A stretch of 64,000 nucleotides of DNA from positions 42,339 to 106,338 of the forward strand of contig JANXRE010000091.1 of assembly GCA_025353165.1 (NCBI GenBank). The letters are read 5' to 3'. The stretch is from Acidobacteriota bacterium. GTDB taxonomy: Bacteria; Acidobacteriota; Terriglobia; Bryobacterales; Bryobacteraceae. The position numbers and the translations under genes are program-made. Below the pieces are notes generated by a model. The model saw nothing but the letters and a program-made list of their open reading frames with translations, did not search any database and was not told where the DNA came from. How positions within the stretch are numbered: position 1 is the stretch's first letter; the number at the start of each line of letters is the position of its first letter. Below are positions 41,745-51,042 of this stretch, piece after piece.

Positions 41745-44402
41745 GTGACGACCACATTGAGGGTCGCCTTGGTTATCGCGGCTCTCATCGCCGTTCCAAA
41801 CGCCAGCGCGGCACCGGTTTACCGACTGATTGCCTGGAACGACCTCGGCATGCATTGCATGGACGGCGATTATTCCGTTTATGCCATCCTGCCGCCCTAC
41901 AACACAATTCATGCGCAACTCGTGGACGCGAACGGCAAACTTGTCCGGACCCCCGCTGGGATCACCGTGACATATGAAGCGATTGCAGACCCGAGCGGCT
42001 CCATTAACACTTCATCCGCCAAGAAAACAAATTTCTGGAAATACGTACAGAAGATATTTGGCGCATCGCCGCTCCCCGATACCGGGCTGACCGGCAACGC
42101 CATGCCGGGCGCGGCCAACAAGCCGCAAAAGACGGTCTTCGATGTAGCAAAGAACTGGTTCACCGCCGATGCTATTCCGATGACCCCGTTCGACGACACC
42201 GGGGCTAAGAATTACTATCCGATGATGCGGATAAAAGCGCGCGATTCCTCCGGCGCCTTGATAGCCGAGACGGATATCGTGCTGCCTGTTTCCGACGAGA
42301 TGAGTTGCCGCACGTGCCACGCCTCTGGCTCCGTGCCAGCCGCGAAACCGGCTGCGGGCTGGGCCTGGGACCCGATCGTGGAACGCGACTACAAGCTGAA
42401 TGTGGTGCGCTTGCATGACGACCGCCAGAAGGGCTCGGCCGCGTACGCGTCGGCTCTGCATTCAATGAACTACAACCCCGCGGGCTTGGGCGCGACCGTT
42501 GCCGCCGGACAGCCCATCCTGTGCGGCGCCTGCCACGCGAGCAACGCTCTTGGCACGGCGGGGAAAGCGGGAACTCCGGCGCTGACCGCATCCATTCACG
42601 GCTACCACGCGCATGTCATCGACCCGGCGACCAACGTGCAGCTAGGGAACGCAACCGACCGATCGGCCTGCTACCGGTGTCATCCCGGCTCGACCACAAA
42701 ATGCCTGCGGGGCGTGATGGGTAGCGCCGTCGACGCCAAAGGCAATCTGGCGATGCAGTGCCAGAGCTGTCACGGTGCGATGGCCAAGGTCGGTGATGCT
42801 TCGAGACGGGGCTGGCTCGACGAACCGGCGTGTCAGAACTGCCACACGGGAACGGCGCTATCCAATAGCGGCCTCATCAGGTATACGGACGCGTTCTCTG
42901 GCGGCGTACTCAGGACGCCGGCGGACCTCACCTTTGCGACGGTACCGAACACGCCTGTGTCGGGCGCGTCGCTATACCGCTTCTCCACGGGGCACGGGAA
43001 GTTGTTCTGCGAAGCCTGCCATGGCAGCACCCATGCGGAGCTAGCCAGCTCGGAATTGAACGACAACGTCCAGAGCATGGCGGCTCAAGGCTACGCGGGC
43101 ACTATCACCGAATGCACCGCATGTCACAACACACCGCCAATCGGCCTCAACGGACCGCATAACATGCACCCGGTGGGCCAGGCCTGGGTGGACACGCACC
43201 ACGATTACGCCGATAACGGGTATCAGGCCTGCCAGTCCTGTCACGGGGCGGACCTAAAAGGCACGGTCCTGTCCCGCGCATCTACGTCGCGAACGCTGAC
43301 CAGCGACCTGGGGACCCTCAAGCTGTGGCGCGGGTTCCAAGTGGGCTGCTATGCCTGCCACTCAACGCTGGGTTTCAACCAGCCGAGCACGAACGCGGCT
43401 CCGGTGGCAGTCGACGCAACTATCTCCCTGAACTCGGGAGCATCGGCTTCTGTGCCGCTGAATGCCGCAGATCGGCTTGGCACCGCTGTCTCGCTCCGAA
43501 TGGTCCAACAGCCGCAGCATGGGAGCGTAACTGCTCAAGGCAACACCGCTACGGTGTATACGGATCCGAGCTACGAGGGATCCGACGTCTTCACCTATGC
43601 TGCCTCCGACGGTTTGGTGGATTCGAATCTAGCGGTTGTGCGGATCGAGACTAAGGCCAAGGTGCGGCCGCAATTCGAAGCCGCCGACGTCCGAAACGCC
43701 GCCAGCTACGAGAGCGGCCGAGTCAGCCCGGGCCAACTCATCTCCATCTTCGGTACGGGGCTGGGTGGAACGGAGCCTTCCCACGCTGAGATTAACTCGG
43801 GAGGCATGGTGGAGAGGTCCCTGGGTGGAACTCGCGTCCTTTTCGGAGACATTCCGGCGCCCATCACCTACGCATCCGAGAAGCAGGTGAACGCCATTGT
43901 TCCTTTTTCGGTAGGAGGGCAACTTCTGGCCAGCATCGCCGTGGAATATAACGGAATCCGGTCGAGTCCGGTATTGCTTCCGGTGGTGAGCTATACGCCG
44001 GGCGTATTCTCGATGGATGGCTCGGGGGCGGGACAGGCCGCAGTGCTGACCTTCGATGAGAAGCAGCAGATGTGGCTTCCGAATTCGCCCACCCGGCCGG
44101 CGTCTCGGGGTTCCATCATCGCCGTCTTCGCAACCGGTGCGGGCGCATACTCGGACGGCGTTTGGGACGGCACGGTCATGGCCTCTCCAAATGACATCGA
44201 GGGAGGACGCGACCTGGACGTTTTCATCGGCGGTAATGAGGTCGAGGTGCTGTATGCAGGCGCAGCGCCGAAGCTGTTGGCCGGCATTGTCCAGTTGAAT
44301 GTGCGGGTGCCTGACACGACTCAGGTGGGGCGCGCGGTGCCGATCGCGGTGCGAATCGGCGGGGCGTTCTCGGCTGGCAGCACCACGATCGTGGTGCAGT
44401 AG
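41745..44402 (+). CDS. Exported nine-haem cytochrome c with C-terminal TIGR03437 domain
   Basis: An 885-residue protein counted from GTG 41745. A signal peptide (LRVALVIAALIAVPNASA) is followed by a conserved head (WNDLGMHCMDGDYSVYAILP) and nine c-type haem motifs: CRTCH 188, CGACH 260, CYRCH 309, CQSCH 339, CQNCH 363, CEACH 422, CTACH 457, CQSCH 496 and CYACH 535 (first Cys). Then comes one beta domain with YEGSDVFTYAASDG, like cadherin/Ig repeats, and a final region of about 230 residues with SPGQLISIFGTGLG and VFATGAGAYSDG, the Solibacter surface domain TIGR03437. Many free His could be distal ligands. It probably moves electrons across or along the envelope. No other cytochrome gene is adjacent. 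Confidence 0.9.
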   Translation: MTTTLRVALVIAALIAVPNASAAPVYRLIAWNDLGMHCMDGDYSVYAILPPYNTIHAQLVDANGKLVRTPAGITVTYEAIADPSGSINTSSAKKTNFWKYVQKIFGASPLPDTGLTGNAMPGAANKPQKTVFDVAKNWFTADAIPMTPFDDTGAKNYYPMMRIKARDSSGALIAETDIVLPVSDEMSCRTCHASGSVPAAKPAAGWAWDPIVERDYKLNVVRLHDDRQKGSAAYASALHSMNYNPAGLGATVAAGQPILCGACHASNALGTAGKAGTPALTASIHGYHAHVIDPATNVQLGNATDRSACYRCHPGSTTKCLRGVMGSAVDAKGNLAMQCQSCHGAMAKVGDASRRGWLDEPACQNCHTGTALSNSGLIRYTDAFSGGVLRTPADLTFATVPNTPVSGASLYRFSTGHGKLFCEACHGSTHAELASSELNDNVQSMAAQGYAGTITECTACHNTPPIGLNGPHNMHPVGQAWVDTHHDYADNGYQACQSCHGADLKGTVLSRASTSRTLTSDLGTLKLWRGFQVGCYACHSTLGFNQPSTNAAPVAVDATISLNSGASASVPLNAADRLGTAVSLRMVQQPQHGSVTAQGNTATVYTDPSYEGSDVFTYAASDGLVDSNLAVVRIETKAKVRPQFEAADVRNAASYESGRVSPGQLISIFGTGLGGTEPSHAEINSGGMVERSLGGTRVLFGDIPAPITYASEKQVNAIVPFSVGGQLLASIAVEYNGIRSSPVLLPVVSYTPGVFSMDGSGAGQAAVLTFDEKQQMWLPNSPTRPASRGSIIAVFATGAGAYSDGVWDGTVMASPNDIEGGRDLDVFIGGNEVEVLYAGAAPKLLAGIVQLNVRVPDTTQVGRAVPIAVRIGGAFSAGSTTIVVQ

Positions 44403-44416
44403 TTCGGGGTCCGTGA

Positions 44417-44452
44417 GGGCGCGGCGATCCAGATTTCTTCTGCGCCGCGCCC
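44417..44452. terminator. Hairpin terminator after the multihaem gene
   Basis: GGGCGCGGCG at 44417-44426 pairs perfectly with CGCCGCGCCC at 44443-44452 across a 16-base loop, 15 bases after the stop of the cytochrome gene. It is followed by GTTCTTCG, only weakly T-rich. Confidence 0.6.
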
Positions 44453-44536
44453 GTTCTTCGATCTCTGGTGTCGTGGTGAAGGAATCCCCTTGACTTCACG
44501 GCACGCGGAGCCAGCATATCTGTGGGGAGGTTCAAG

Positions 44537-44680
44537 ATGTCGGTCAGAGCTCAACACATTCATGAGGTCGAGGACAAGGTCAAGGCTTCGCTCTACGTCG
44601 CTTCGAACTCCTCTTTCGTCCTCTCCATCCTGATGGTGCTCATACTGGCGGTGGTCTTCGCAGTTGCCAACCGCCCGTAA
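44537..44680 (+). CDS. 47-residue single-helix membrane protein
   Basis: A short gene with a strong ribosome site GGAGG at 44526-44530, six bases before ATG 44537. The protein has a charged amphipathic N-terminal half (AQHIHEVEDKVKASLYVA) and one membrane helix (SFVLSILMVLILAVVFAVA), ending in ANRP. It sits between the multihaem gene (after its terminator) and the amidohydrolase, 27 bp before the latter. No known family was recognised. Its size suggests a membrane-embedded regulator or subunit; the good ribosome site and clean end argue that it is real. Confidence 0.6.
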   Translation: MSVRAQHIHEVEDKVKASLYVASNSSFVLSILMVLILAVVFAVANRP

Positions 44681-44706
44681 CGCCGGGTGTTAAAATTCCC
44701 GGTACG

Positions 44707-45972
44707 ATGCGACTCGCAGCCGTACTGCCCGCCCTCTGCCTGATCTTCGCTCCCGCATTCGCCCAAACGCGCTCCATCGTGGTGCACGCCGCGCGGTTGC
44801 TCGACGTCGAGACCGGCAAAACGCTCAGCCCCGGGGAAGTGCTGGTCCAGGGCGACCGTATTGTCGAAGCCGGCTCAACCGTGGCCCATCCGCAAGGCGC
44901 CGAGATCATCGACCTCGGCGACCGCACCCTGCTGCCCGGCCTCATCGATGCGCACGTGCACCTGTTCCTGCACCCCGGAGCCGAAGATCTCCAGACCGTC
45001 GTGGAGTCCGTTCCACAACGAACCATCGTCGCCGTCCTCGCCGCCAGGGACGATCTCATGGCCGGGTTCACGGCAGAACGCGACATGGGCACGGAAGGCG
45101 CAGGTTCGGCCGATACCGCCGTCCGGGACGCCATCGATCGGGGGCTCATTGCGGGCCCGCGCCTCCGCATCAGCGGCAACGCGGTGGATATTCCGGGCGG
45201 CCATGAGGACGCGATCCACTACAATCCCGAACAGCACGTTCTGCCAAACGCCACCTGGGCGAACGACGCCGCGGAGTTGGTGAAGGTCATCCGGCAGCAG
45301 TTCAAAGAGGGCGCTGACTTCATCAAGATCTACGAGACCGGGCACGATTCTCTCCGCGACGGGAAGTTTTGGACGCCATATCAATACACGGAGGCCGAGC
45401 TGAGCGCCGCTGTGAACGAAGCCGCGCGCGTCGGGAAGCGCGTGGCCGTCCACGCCACCGGCGAGCCGGGCACGCTGTATGCCGCGCGCGCCGGAGTGGT
45501 GTCCATCGATCACGCCGATGCGCTGGCCGAGGAAACCATGCGCCTCATGCGCGAGAAGAACATCTACGCGGTCCCGACGTTCACGATCTCCGAGTATTTC
45601 GCGGACCACGCCGCATCGCCCGAAGACGGCGCGCGCCAGCGCCGCATGCTGGACATGCACGCGAGCGAGTTCCGCAAGCAGCTAGCCGCCGGCGTCCCGG
45701 TGGCGATGGGCTCGGATGTTGGGCCCTTCCCGCACGGAACCCAAGCCCGCGAATTTGTGCTGATGGTGAAGTACGGTATGGCTCCGCTGGCCGCGATTCA
45801 GGCCGGCACCGTCAACGCCGCGCGGCTGCTTGGATGGGAGGGCCGGATCGGCGCGCTCAAACCGGGCTACCTGGCCGATATCGTCGCCGTTTCCGGAGAC
45901 CCGTTGCGCGACATCGGAGCACTCGAAAACGTCGCGTTCGTAATGAAAGGCGGAGTCATCTACCGCCGTTGA
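44707..45972 (+). CDS. Exported amidohydrolase-family protein (prolidase/imidazolonepropionase-like)
   Basis: A 421-residue metal-dependent hydrolase with a signal peptide (LAAVLPALCLIFAPAFAQ). Metal ligands: His-x-His in LIDAHVHLF, Lys in ADFIKIYETG, His in AVHATGEPGT and SIDHADAL, and Asp in AMGSDVGPF. The composite beta domain is built from the N-terminal RLLDVETGKTLSPGEVLVQG and C-terminal KPGYLADIVAVSGDP. Members hydrolyse dipeptides, organophosphates or cyclic amides, and the substrate is not predictable here. Export suggests scavenging in the periplasm. Confidence 0.88.
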   Translation: MRLAAVLPALCLIFAPAFAQTRSIVVHAARLLDVETGKTLSPGEVLVQGDRIVEAGSTVAHPQGAEIIDLGDRTLLPGLIDAHVHLFLHPGAEDLQTVVESVPQRTIVAVLAARDDLMAGFTAERDMGTEGAGSADTAVRDAIDRGLIAGPRLRISGNAVDIPGGHEDAIHYNPEQHVLPNATWANDAAELVKVIRQQFKEGADFIKIYETGHDSLRDGKFWTPYQYTEAELSAAVNEAARVGKRVAVHATGEPGTLYAARAGVVSIDHADALAEETMRLMREKNIYAVPTFTISEYFADHAASPEDGARQRRMLDMHASEFRKQLAAGVPVAMGSDVGPFPHGTQAREFVLMVKYGMAPLAAIQAGTVNAARLLGWEGRIGALKPGYLADIVAVSGDPLRDIGALENVAFVMKGGVIYRR

Positions 45973-45973
45973 G

Positions 45974-46426
45974 CTATCCGGGATAACTTCCCGCGATGTA
46001 ACTCTTGAGGTGCGCGATCGACTCCTCGTGCGACGAAATGATCCAGTTCACCAGATCCCCTATGGAGACGATTCCCGTCACCCGGTCATTCTCGACCACG
46101 GGCAGGTGCCTCACGCGGGCGTTCGTCATGATGTGCATGCAGTGCTCCACCGTGTCCGCCGGGCTCACGAAGATCACGCGCGGGGTCATGATTTCGCTCA
46201 CCAGCGTGTCCCGGGAGTTGCGCCCCTGCAAAATCACCTTGCGGGCGTAGTCGCGTTCGGAAATGAGACCGGCCAGCGCTCCGGATTCGTCCAGCACCGG
46301 CATGCAGCCAATCTCGCGCTCAGCCATCCTTTCGATGGCGTCGTAAACGGTAGCGTGGGGAAGGATGGACCAGATTTGGCCGCCCTTATATTCGAGTACC
46401 GATCGAACTGTGTCTTGAGGACTCAT
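45974..46426 (-). CDS. Two-CBS-domain protein
   Basis: A 150-residue stand-alone CBS pair: the first domain includes HATVYDAIERMAEREIGCMP and LAGLISERDYARKVIL, the second PADTVEHCMHIMTNARVRHL and TGIVSIGDLVNWIIS. CBS pairs bind adenine nucleotides and act as energy sensors or gates for a partner enzyme or channel. The ATG at 46426, behind GGGAGG, is preferred to a longer start. Partner not evident. Confidence 0.88.
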   Translation of the reverse strand: MSPQDTVRSVLEYKGGQIWSILPHATVYDAIERMAEREIGCMPVLDESGALAGLISERDYARKVILQGRNSRDTLVSEIMTPRVIFVSPADTVEHCMHIMTNARVRHLPVVENDRVTGIVSIGDLVNWIISSHEESIAHLKSYIAGSYPG

Positions 46427-46518
46427 ACGGGGATTCCTCCCAGAAGTAGTGCGTTGATAGTAATAGACGCCGCCTACCGCCGTCAAGTGGCTGCGCTGGA
46501 GGCGGTAGACTAGTATCG

Positions 46519-48990
46519 GTGTTGCGTCTTCTGGGCATTGCCCTTTTTATCCTTTCGAACGGTAGTGTTTTCGCTTCTCTGCCTCCGTTGGTTTGTCCCG
46601 CCGGCGGCCCCATCGGCAGTGTCGATTTACGGGTCGCGTCGCCCAGGTCCCCCGCCGCCGCTCCGTTACCGCTGCGGACCATTAACCGGCTGGAGGAAGG
46701 CGATACTCTCATCTACCGGCCGCTCCTTCGCTCGTCTGAACAACGCAAGGGAGAGGTCACGTTTGTGCTCGTGCCCGCCAACAAGACGGCGGCGGGCGAG
46801 AACCTGCTGATCCTCGATCCGAAGCCCGCACGGGAAGCACAGCAATGGAAAGTGCCGTGGCGGGTGGGGGTGGTCGCGTTCGTCTACGGGCCATCGGGCT
46901 TGAGCGCGAAGAAAGTCCGGAACTTCCTCTCTCGCGACGACGAGCTCGTGGCTCAACTGGCGGACTACGCCGAGAAAACCGCGCAAACGGAAGCGCTGAT
47001 TGCGGCGCTGTCGTCGCCGAACAGCTCGGCCGCGGCGGTGGAATCCGCGCTGCACGGCTTCTCCTCGCAGTACGGCCTCAACGTTCAGATCGACCGGAAC
47101 GCGGCGCCGAATCAGCAGGCGATGACGCTGTTCCGGACGTTGAATCCGGCGATCGCCAGCTACGATCCGATCTCGTCGCAAGGCTCGGGGCAGTTCGCGC
47201 AGACCGCCGGGCTGGCCACATCCGTCGCCACCCTGTTCTTCGGCAGCCCGGTCGGACTTGCCGCGGGAGGCACGGCCATGCTGCTCGAATTGGGCCAGGT
47301 CGCATTTCCCAAGGCCCAGTTCCGCTCCTCGTTCTCGCAGACCATACCGAACGATGGACTCGGCCTGTGCGGGCGCCGCGATCCCGTGCCTCCACACACG
47401 CGGGTCGTCTATCTGTGGGCGTCCAGAGTGCCCAATAGCGGTCCGCCTCAGCTCTCGATCGAGAAGGAGAACTTCCTCCCCGCTGCCTTGAAGTCTCCGG
47501 TTCCGGTGAGCGTATCCGATACCGACTGGAAGTTTGTGGACCGCGCCCGGTCTTGGGCCGTGCAGGCTGAGGACGGCAAGATTATTCCCATCGCCGTCCA
47601 GAAACTCGGCGATACCAAGCTGTTGGAACTCGACCTCAGCCAAGTCAAACCGGGCAAGTACAATCTGGTGGCGAACTGGGACTGGGACCGCTTCCAGGTC
47701 AAGGGCCATGTCGAGGTCCAGCCGCTCAGTGACTTTGCCTCCGCCGGCCTGGTGGCGTCGTCGCAGGACCTTCTTGTCGGTAAGACCGGCAAGGTGCCTG
47801 TCACGGTGCAAGGCGCCGACTTCGAGTTCATCATGAAGGTGGACATCGAAAAGGTGAACGACAAATTCGCATCGCCCGCTCCGGTGCCTTTCGTGCTGCC
47901 GCGCGGTGTCCGGCAAGGACCGCAGGACAAGATGGACATCCAGGTCAACACGATCGATCTCGATCCGGGTCCGTATAAGCTGCTGCTGTCGCAAGTGGAC
48001 GGGAAGACGCACGCCGTGAACGTGAAGATTCTCCCCGCGCCTCCGAGCATCGACAATTTCCCGGTGGTGCTGAATCAGGGCGCTTCCCAGATCGAGTTCC
48101 GGCTCAGAGGACAAAGACTCGATCTCTTGAAGCGAGTTGAGGTGGCCCGGGGCCTCGCCGTTCTCGGACCTCCCTCCGGCTCGGGCGAGCGCTCGCTCAG
48201 CCTGCACATGTCCTCCGAGATCGCCGGGGGCACGGGACTCGCGGTAAGGGCTTATGTCCAGGACCGGACGGAGCCGCTCACCTTCGCGGACGCCGTGCGC
48301 ATTGTCGGACCCCGGCCCATGATCACCGAGATCCGAATTTCTCAGCCGCCGGACGCGAACGTTCAGCTCAGCGCCGGCGAACTGGCTGGCGGAACGTATC
48401 TCAGCGCCATCCTGCGCGTGCAGCACATTCAATCGAACAGCACGGTGACACTTGGCTGCGAGCAGCAGCCCGATCCGAGCATCACTCTTCATCTCGGGGA
48501 CCGCTCGGGCGCGTCGCGCCTCCAGCAACTGGCGCCCGATCAATTGTTCCTTTCGCTGGATACCAGCGTGTGGCTGAACGGGTGCATTCTCGAAGCGACC
48601 GTGGCAAATGGCCAGGAGACCCGATCCGATGTGTCGCGTTTGGGCCGCGTCGTCCGCGTTCCGAAAGTAGAGCGCTTCGAGCCGGGGATGGAGACCGCCG
48701 GATCCGATGAGATGCAGGCGGTGCTGATCGGCCAGAACCTCGAGACCATCGAGAAGCTGGGCTGGAATGCCGGCCAAAGCGAAACAATTGCAACGCTGCC
48801 GCTGCCGCTCGCGACCGACTCCAGCAAGCAGGAGTTGCAGGTTCGAATCCCGCGGCCTCCGGATGCGCAGGCGGCATTGCTCGTGTGGCTTCGCGGCGAA
48901 TCGCGGCCCCGGTTGACGCGCGTTCATTTGCGAATGCCTCCGGTGGGGCCGCCGGCGCTTCCCACAGCCGCGCCGATCGGCACCCGGTAA
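46519..48990 (+). CDS. Large exported beta-rich protein of unknown function
   Basis: An 823-residue protein with a signal peptide (LRLLGIALFILSNGSVFA) starting at GTG 46519. The first 280 residues are partly helical and end in a Gly/Ala-rich hydrophobic stretch (TSVATLFFGSPVGLAAGGTA). The rest is a series of about five beta domains: VPVTVQGADFEFIMKVDIE and QIEFRLRGQRLDLLKRVEV hint at repeating Ig-like or IPT folds. No catalytic motif was found. Proteins of this size with an N-terminal hydrophobic insert and IPT-like tail occur in Solibacter-like genomes. A surface or outer-membrane role is inferred. Confidence 0.7.
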   Translation: MLRLLGIALFILSNGSVFASLPPLVCPAGGPIGSVDLRVASPRSPAAAPLPLRTINRLEEGDTLIYRPLLRSSEQRKGEVTFVLVPANKTAAGENLLILDPKPAREAQQWKVPWRVGVVAFVYGPSGLSAKKVRNFLSRDDELVAQLADYAEKTAQTEALIAALSSPNSSAAAVESALHGFSSQYGLNVQIDRNAAPNQQAMTLFRTLNPAIASYDPISSQGSGQFAQTAGLATSVATLFFGSPVGLAAGGTAMLLELGQVAFPKAQFRSSFSQTIPNDGLGLCGRRDPVPPHTRVVYLWASRVPNSGPPQLSIEKENFLPAALKSPVPVSVSDTDWKFVDRARSWAVQAEDGKIIPIAVQKLGDTKLLELDLSQVKPGKYNLVANWDWDRFQVKGHVEVQPLSDFASAGLVASSQDLLVGKTGKVPVTVQGADFEFIMKVDIEKVNDKFASPAPVPFVLPRGVRQGPQDKMDIQVNTIDLDPGPYKLLLSQVDGKTHAVNVKILPAPPSIDNFPVVLNQGASQIEFRLRGQRLDLLKRVEVARGLAVLGPPSGSGERSLSLHMSSEIAGGTGLAVRAYVQDRTEPLTFADAVRIVGPRPMITEIRISQPPDANVQLSAGELAGGTYLSAILRVQHIQSNSTVTLGCEQQPDPSITLHLGDRSGASRLQQLAPDQLFLSLDTSVWLNGCILEATVANGQETRSDVSRLGRVVRVPKVERFEPGMETAGSDEMQAVLIGQNLETIEKLGWNAGQSETIATLPLPLATDSSKQELQVRIPRPPDAQAALLVWLRGESRPRLTRVHLRMPPVGPPALPTAAPIGTR

Positions 48991-48999
48991 GATCATTTC

Positions 49000-49848
49000 A
49001 TGATTGATTTTCGACGCCGCTCTTTCCTTGGCCTGATGGCCGCTTCCGCGATCCCAGCCCACGCACGCAAATTGCAGACGGTGGGCGTGCAACTTTACAC
49101 CTTGCGCAGGGTGTTGCCGAAGGATCCGCTCGAGATTCTGCGCGCTGTCGAGAAGATGGGATATCGCGAAGTCGAAGTCACGCAGGACGACATGGAGAAG
49201 ATCTGGCCGAGCCTGAAGCAGACTTCGCTCCGACCGGTGAGCCTGCACATGGCCACGGACCTGTTCACCAAGGAGCAGGCCAAGCTGCCGGCGGCGTTAC
49301 AGATCGCGAAACAACACGGCTTCGAGTACGTCGTCTGCCCGTGGATCGAGCCCAAGGACCGCGGCGGAATCGACGTGATGCGCCGTCTCGGAGACAGTCT
49401 CAACAAGGCAGGCGAGATGTGCCGCAAGGCCGGATTGCGGCTCTGCTATCACAACCACGCGTTCGAATTCGCTCCCGCCGAGCGCCGGACGTTGCTCGAT
49501 GTACTGATGGATGCGGCCGATCCCAAGCTTGTGAGCCTGGAGCTCGACATCATGTGGGCGCGCGTCGCCGGCGTGGATCCCGCGGCGGTGCTGGTGCGAT
49601 TTGGATCGCGCATCCCGCTGGTGCATTTGAAAAGCATCGCGCGCGGCTTCGGCCGGAGATTCGACGAAAATCTGCCGTCGAAAGCATTTCAGGACCTCGC
49701 TCACGGCGTCATCGATCTGGTCCCGGTGCTGAAAGCGGCGGCGCAGGCGGGCGTGAAACACTACTTCGTGGAGCAGGATGAGACGCCGGGGAATCCGATC
49801 GATTCGCTGCGCGCGAGCTATCAACACTTGCAGACGCTGGATTTTTGA
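49000..49848 (+). CDS. Tat-exported TIM-barrel sugar isomerase/epimerase-like protein
   Basis: A 282-residue xylose isomerase-like TIM-barrel protein with a twin-arginine signal, FRRRSFLGLMAASAIPAHA. Features: VGVQLYTLRRVLPKDPLEIL, RLCYHNHAFEFAPAE (metal-binding Glu/His), VSLELDIMWARVAGVDPAAV and HYFVEQDETPGNPIDSL. The pattern fits periplasmic sugar epimerases such as 3-keto-sugar pathway proteins, but the substrate is open. Starts 9 bp after the preceding gene, suggesting joint transcription. Related to the protein at 9515, though only distantly. Confidence 0.86.
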   Translation: MIDFRRRSFLGLMAASAIPAHARKLQTVGVQLYTLRRVLPKDPLEILRAVEKMGYREVEVTQDDMEKIWPSLKQTSLRPVSLHMATDLFTKEQAKLPAALQIAKQHGFEYVVCPWIEPKDRGGIDVMRRLGDSLNKAGEMCRKAGLRLCYHNHAFEFAPAERRTLLDVLMDAADPKLVSLELDIMWARVAGVDPAAVLVRFGSRIPLVHLKSIARGFGRRFDENLPSKAFQDLAHGVIDLVPVLKAAAQAGVKHYFVEQDETPGNPIDSLRASYQHLQTLDF

Positions 49849-49850
49849 GT

Positions 49851-51029
49851 TTAGCGGAATACGCCGGTGTGACCCAGCGAATACCGCCCCGGCTGCGGGT
49901 ATACGCACAATCCGTGCGGCCCCTTTCCAACCGGAATGCGCGCCAGCAGATGGCCGTCGTTCGTATCGAACGCGTACACCTCCTGGTGGTATCGCCCGGA
50001 CAGCCACAGCACTTTCCCGTCGGCCGACACGCCGCCCATGTCCGGACTGCCGCCGTACGGGATCGTCCATTTCTGAACCACCTTGCGAGTGGCGAAATCG
50101 ATCACCGATACGCTGCCCTCGTCGCGGTTCGAGCAGTACAACACCTTCGAATCGCGGCTCGCGTACAGGCCGTGCGCGCCGGTTCCCGTGGGGATGAACG
50201 CCACGTACGCGAGCCGCTCCGGATCGATGACGTGAACGCCGTCGGCCATCATGTCGGCGACGTAGAACAACTTCCCGTCCGGCGAAGTCTTGACGTCCTG
50301 CGGCATGCGGTCCGCTTCGGTCGGCATTTTTCCGCCGCCGTGGTGGACTCGCGTGCCCTTGTGCGCTGCATGCAACTCGCCTGGCAGCTTTAGTACGCCC
50401 AACACCGCTCGCGACGCGACATCCACCTTCACCAGTTCGCCGCTGAATTCGCAGCTTGCGATGAGGTATCGCCCGTCGGCCGCGAAATCCATGTGGTCCA
50501 CGCCGCGGCAGGGAACCTTTACCCCGTGGGACAGCTTCATCGTCCGCGCATCGTAGAAATCGAGGCGGTGCTCGCGCTCCGCCACCACGATGGCGTACTT
50601 GCCGTCCGGCGTGTAGTACATGTTGTACGGGTCCTTGACGAAAATCGTCTCGCCTTTCTTGCCCGTGGCCGGATCGATGCGGGTGAGGCTGTCTCCGAGA
50701 TCGGCCAGAACCCATAGCGTTTTCAGGTCATACGATGGCGTAACGTGCTGCGGCTGCCGGCCGACGGCGAAATGGTCGATCACTCGGAATGTCTTGGGAT
50801 CGATCACATCGACCGTGTTGGAACCGCTGTTCGGGACGTAAACGCGGGCGGGATAATTCCGCACCGTCGGGCTGAGCATGCCGGCCCGCGCCTCCGAGTA
50901 AATGTCCATCGGTTCGAGGACGGGAGGCATTCCCCGCAGTCCGGAAGCGCGGGCAGGCGCCGGCTCGGCGGGCCGCTTACATCCGGAGCAGATCGTGAAG
51001 ATTACAAAAAGAGGAACGAAGAAACGCAT
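49851..51029 (-). CDS. YVTN-type beta-propeller lipoprotein
   Basis: A 392-residue protein with a short hydrophobic leader ending in a Cys (VPLFVIFTICSGC), possibly a lipobox though position -3 is not the usual Leu. Then come six to seven propeller repeats, e.g. RVYVPNSGSNTVDVIDPKTF, KLFYVADMMADGVHVIDPER, KVLYCSNRDEGSVSVIDFAT. YVTN propellers resemble cytochrome cd1 and surface-layer domains; they bind partners or substrate outside the membrane. An HHGG loop (VHHGGGKMP) is unusual and might bind metal. Convergent with the isomerase, 2 bp apart. Confidence 0.85.
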   Translation of the reverse strand: MRFFVPLFVIFTICSGCKRPAEPAPARASGLRGMPPVLEPMDIYSEARAGMLSPTVRNYPARVYVPNSGSNTVDVIDPKTFRVIDHFAVGRQPQHVTPSYDLKTLWVLADLGDSLTRIDPATGKKGETIFVKDPYNMYYTPDGKYAIVVAEREHRLDFYDARTMKLSHGVKVPCRGVDHMDFAADGRYLIASCEFSGELVKVDVASRAVLGVLKLPGELHAAHKGTRVHHGGGKMPTEADRMPQDVKTSPDGKLFYVADMMADGVHVIDPERLAYVAFIPTGTGAHGLYASRDSKVLYCSNRDEGSVSVIDFATRKVVQKWTIPYGGSPDMGGVSADGKVLWLSGRYHQEVYAFDTNDGHLLARIPVGKGPHGLCVYPQPGRYSLGHTGVFR

Positions 51030-51042
51030 CGGTAGACTGGAC

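Noticed and set aside
44683..44704. Hairpin CCGGG...CCCGG just before the amidohydrolase start
   Set aside because: Stem of 5 bp only, no T tract; too weak to call a regulatory element.
46666..49248. 860-codon minus-strand frame opposite the large exported protein
   Set aside because: His/Arg/Asp-rich composition without any motif, whereas the plus strand has a signal peptide and beta-domain pattern.
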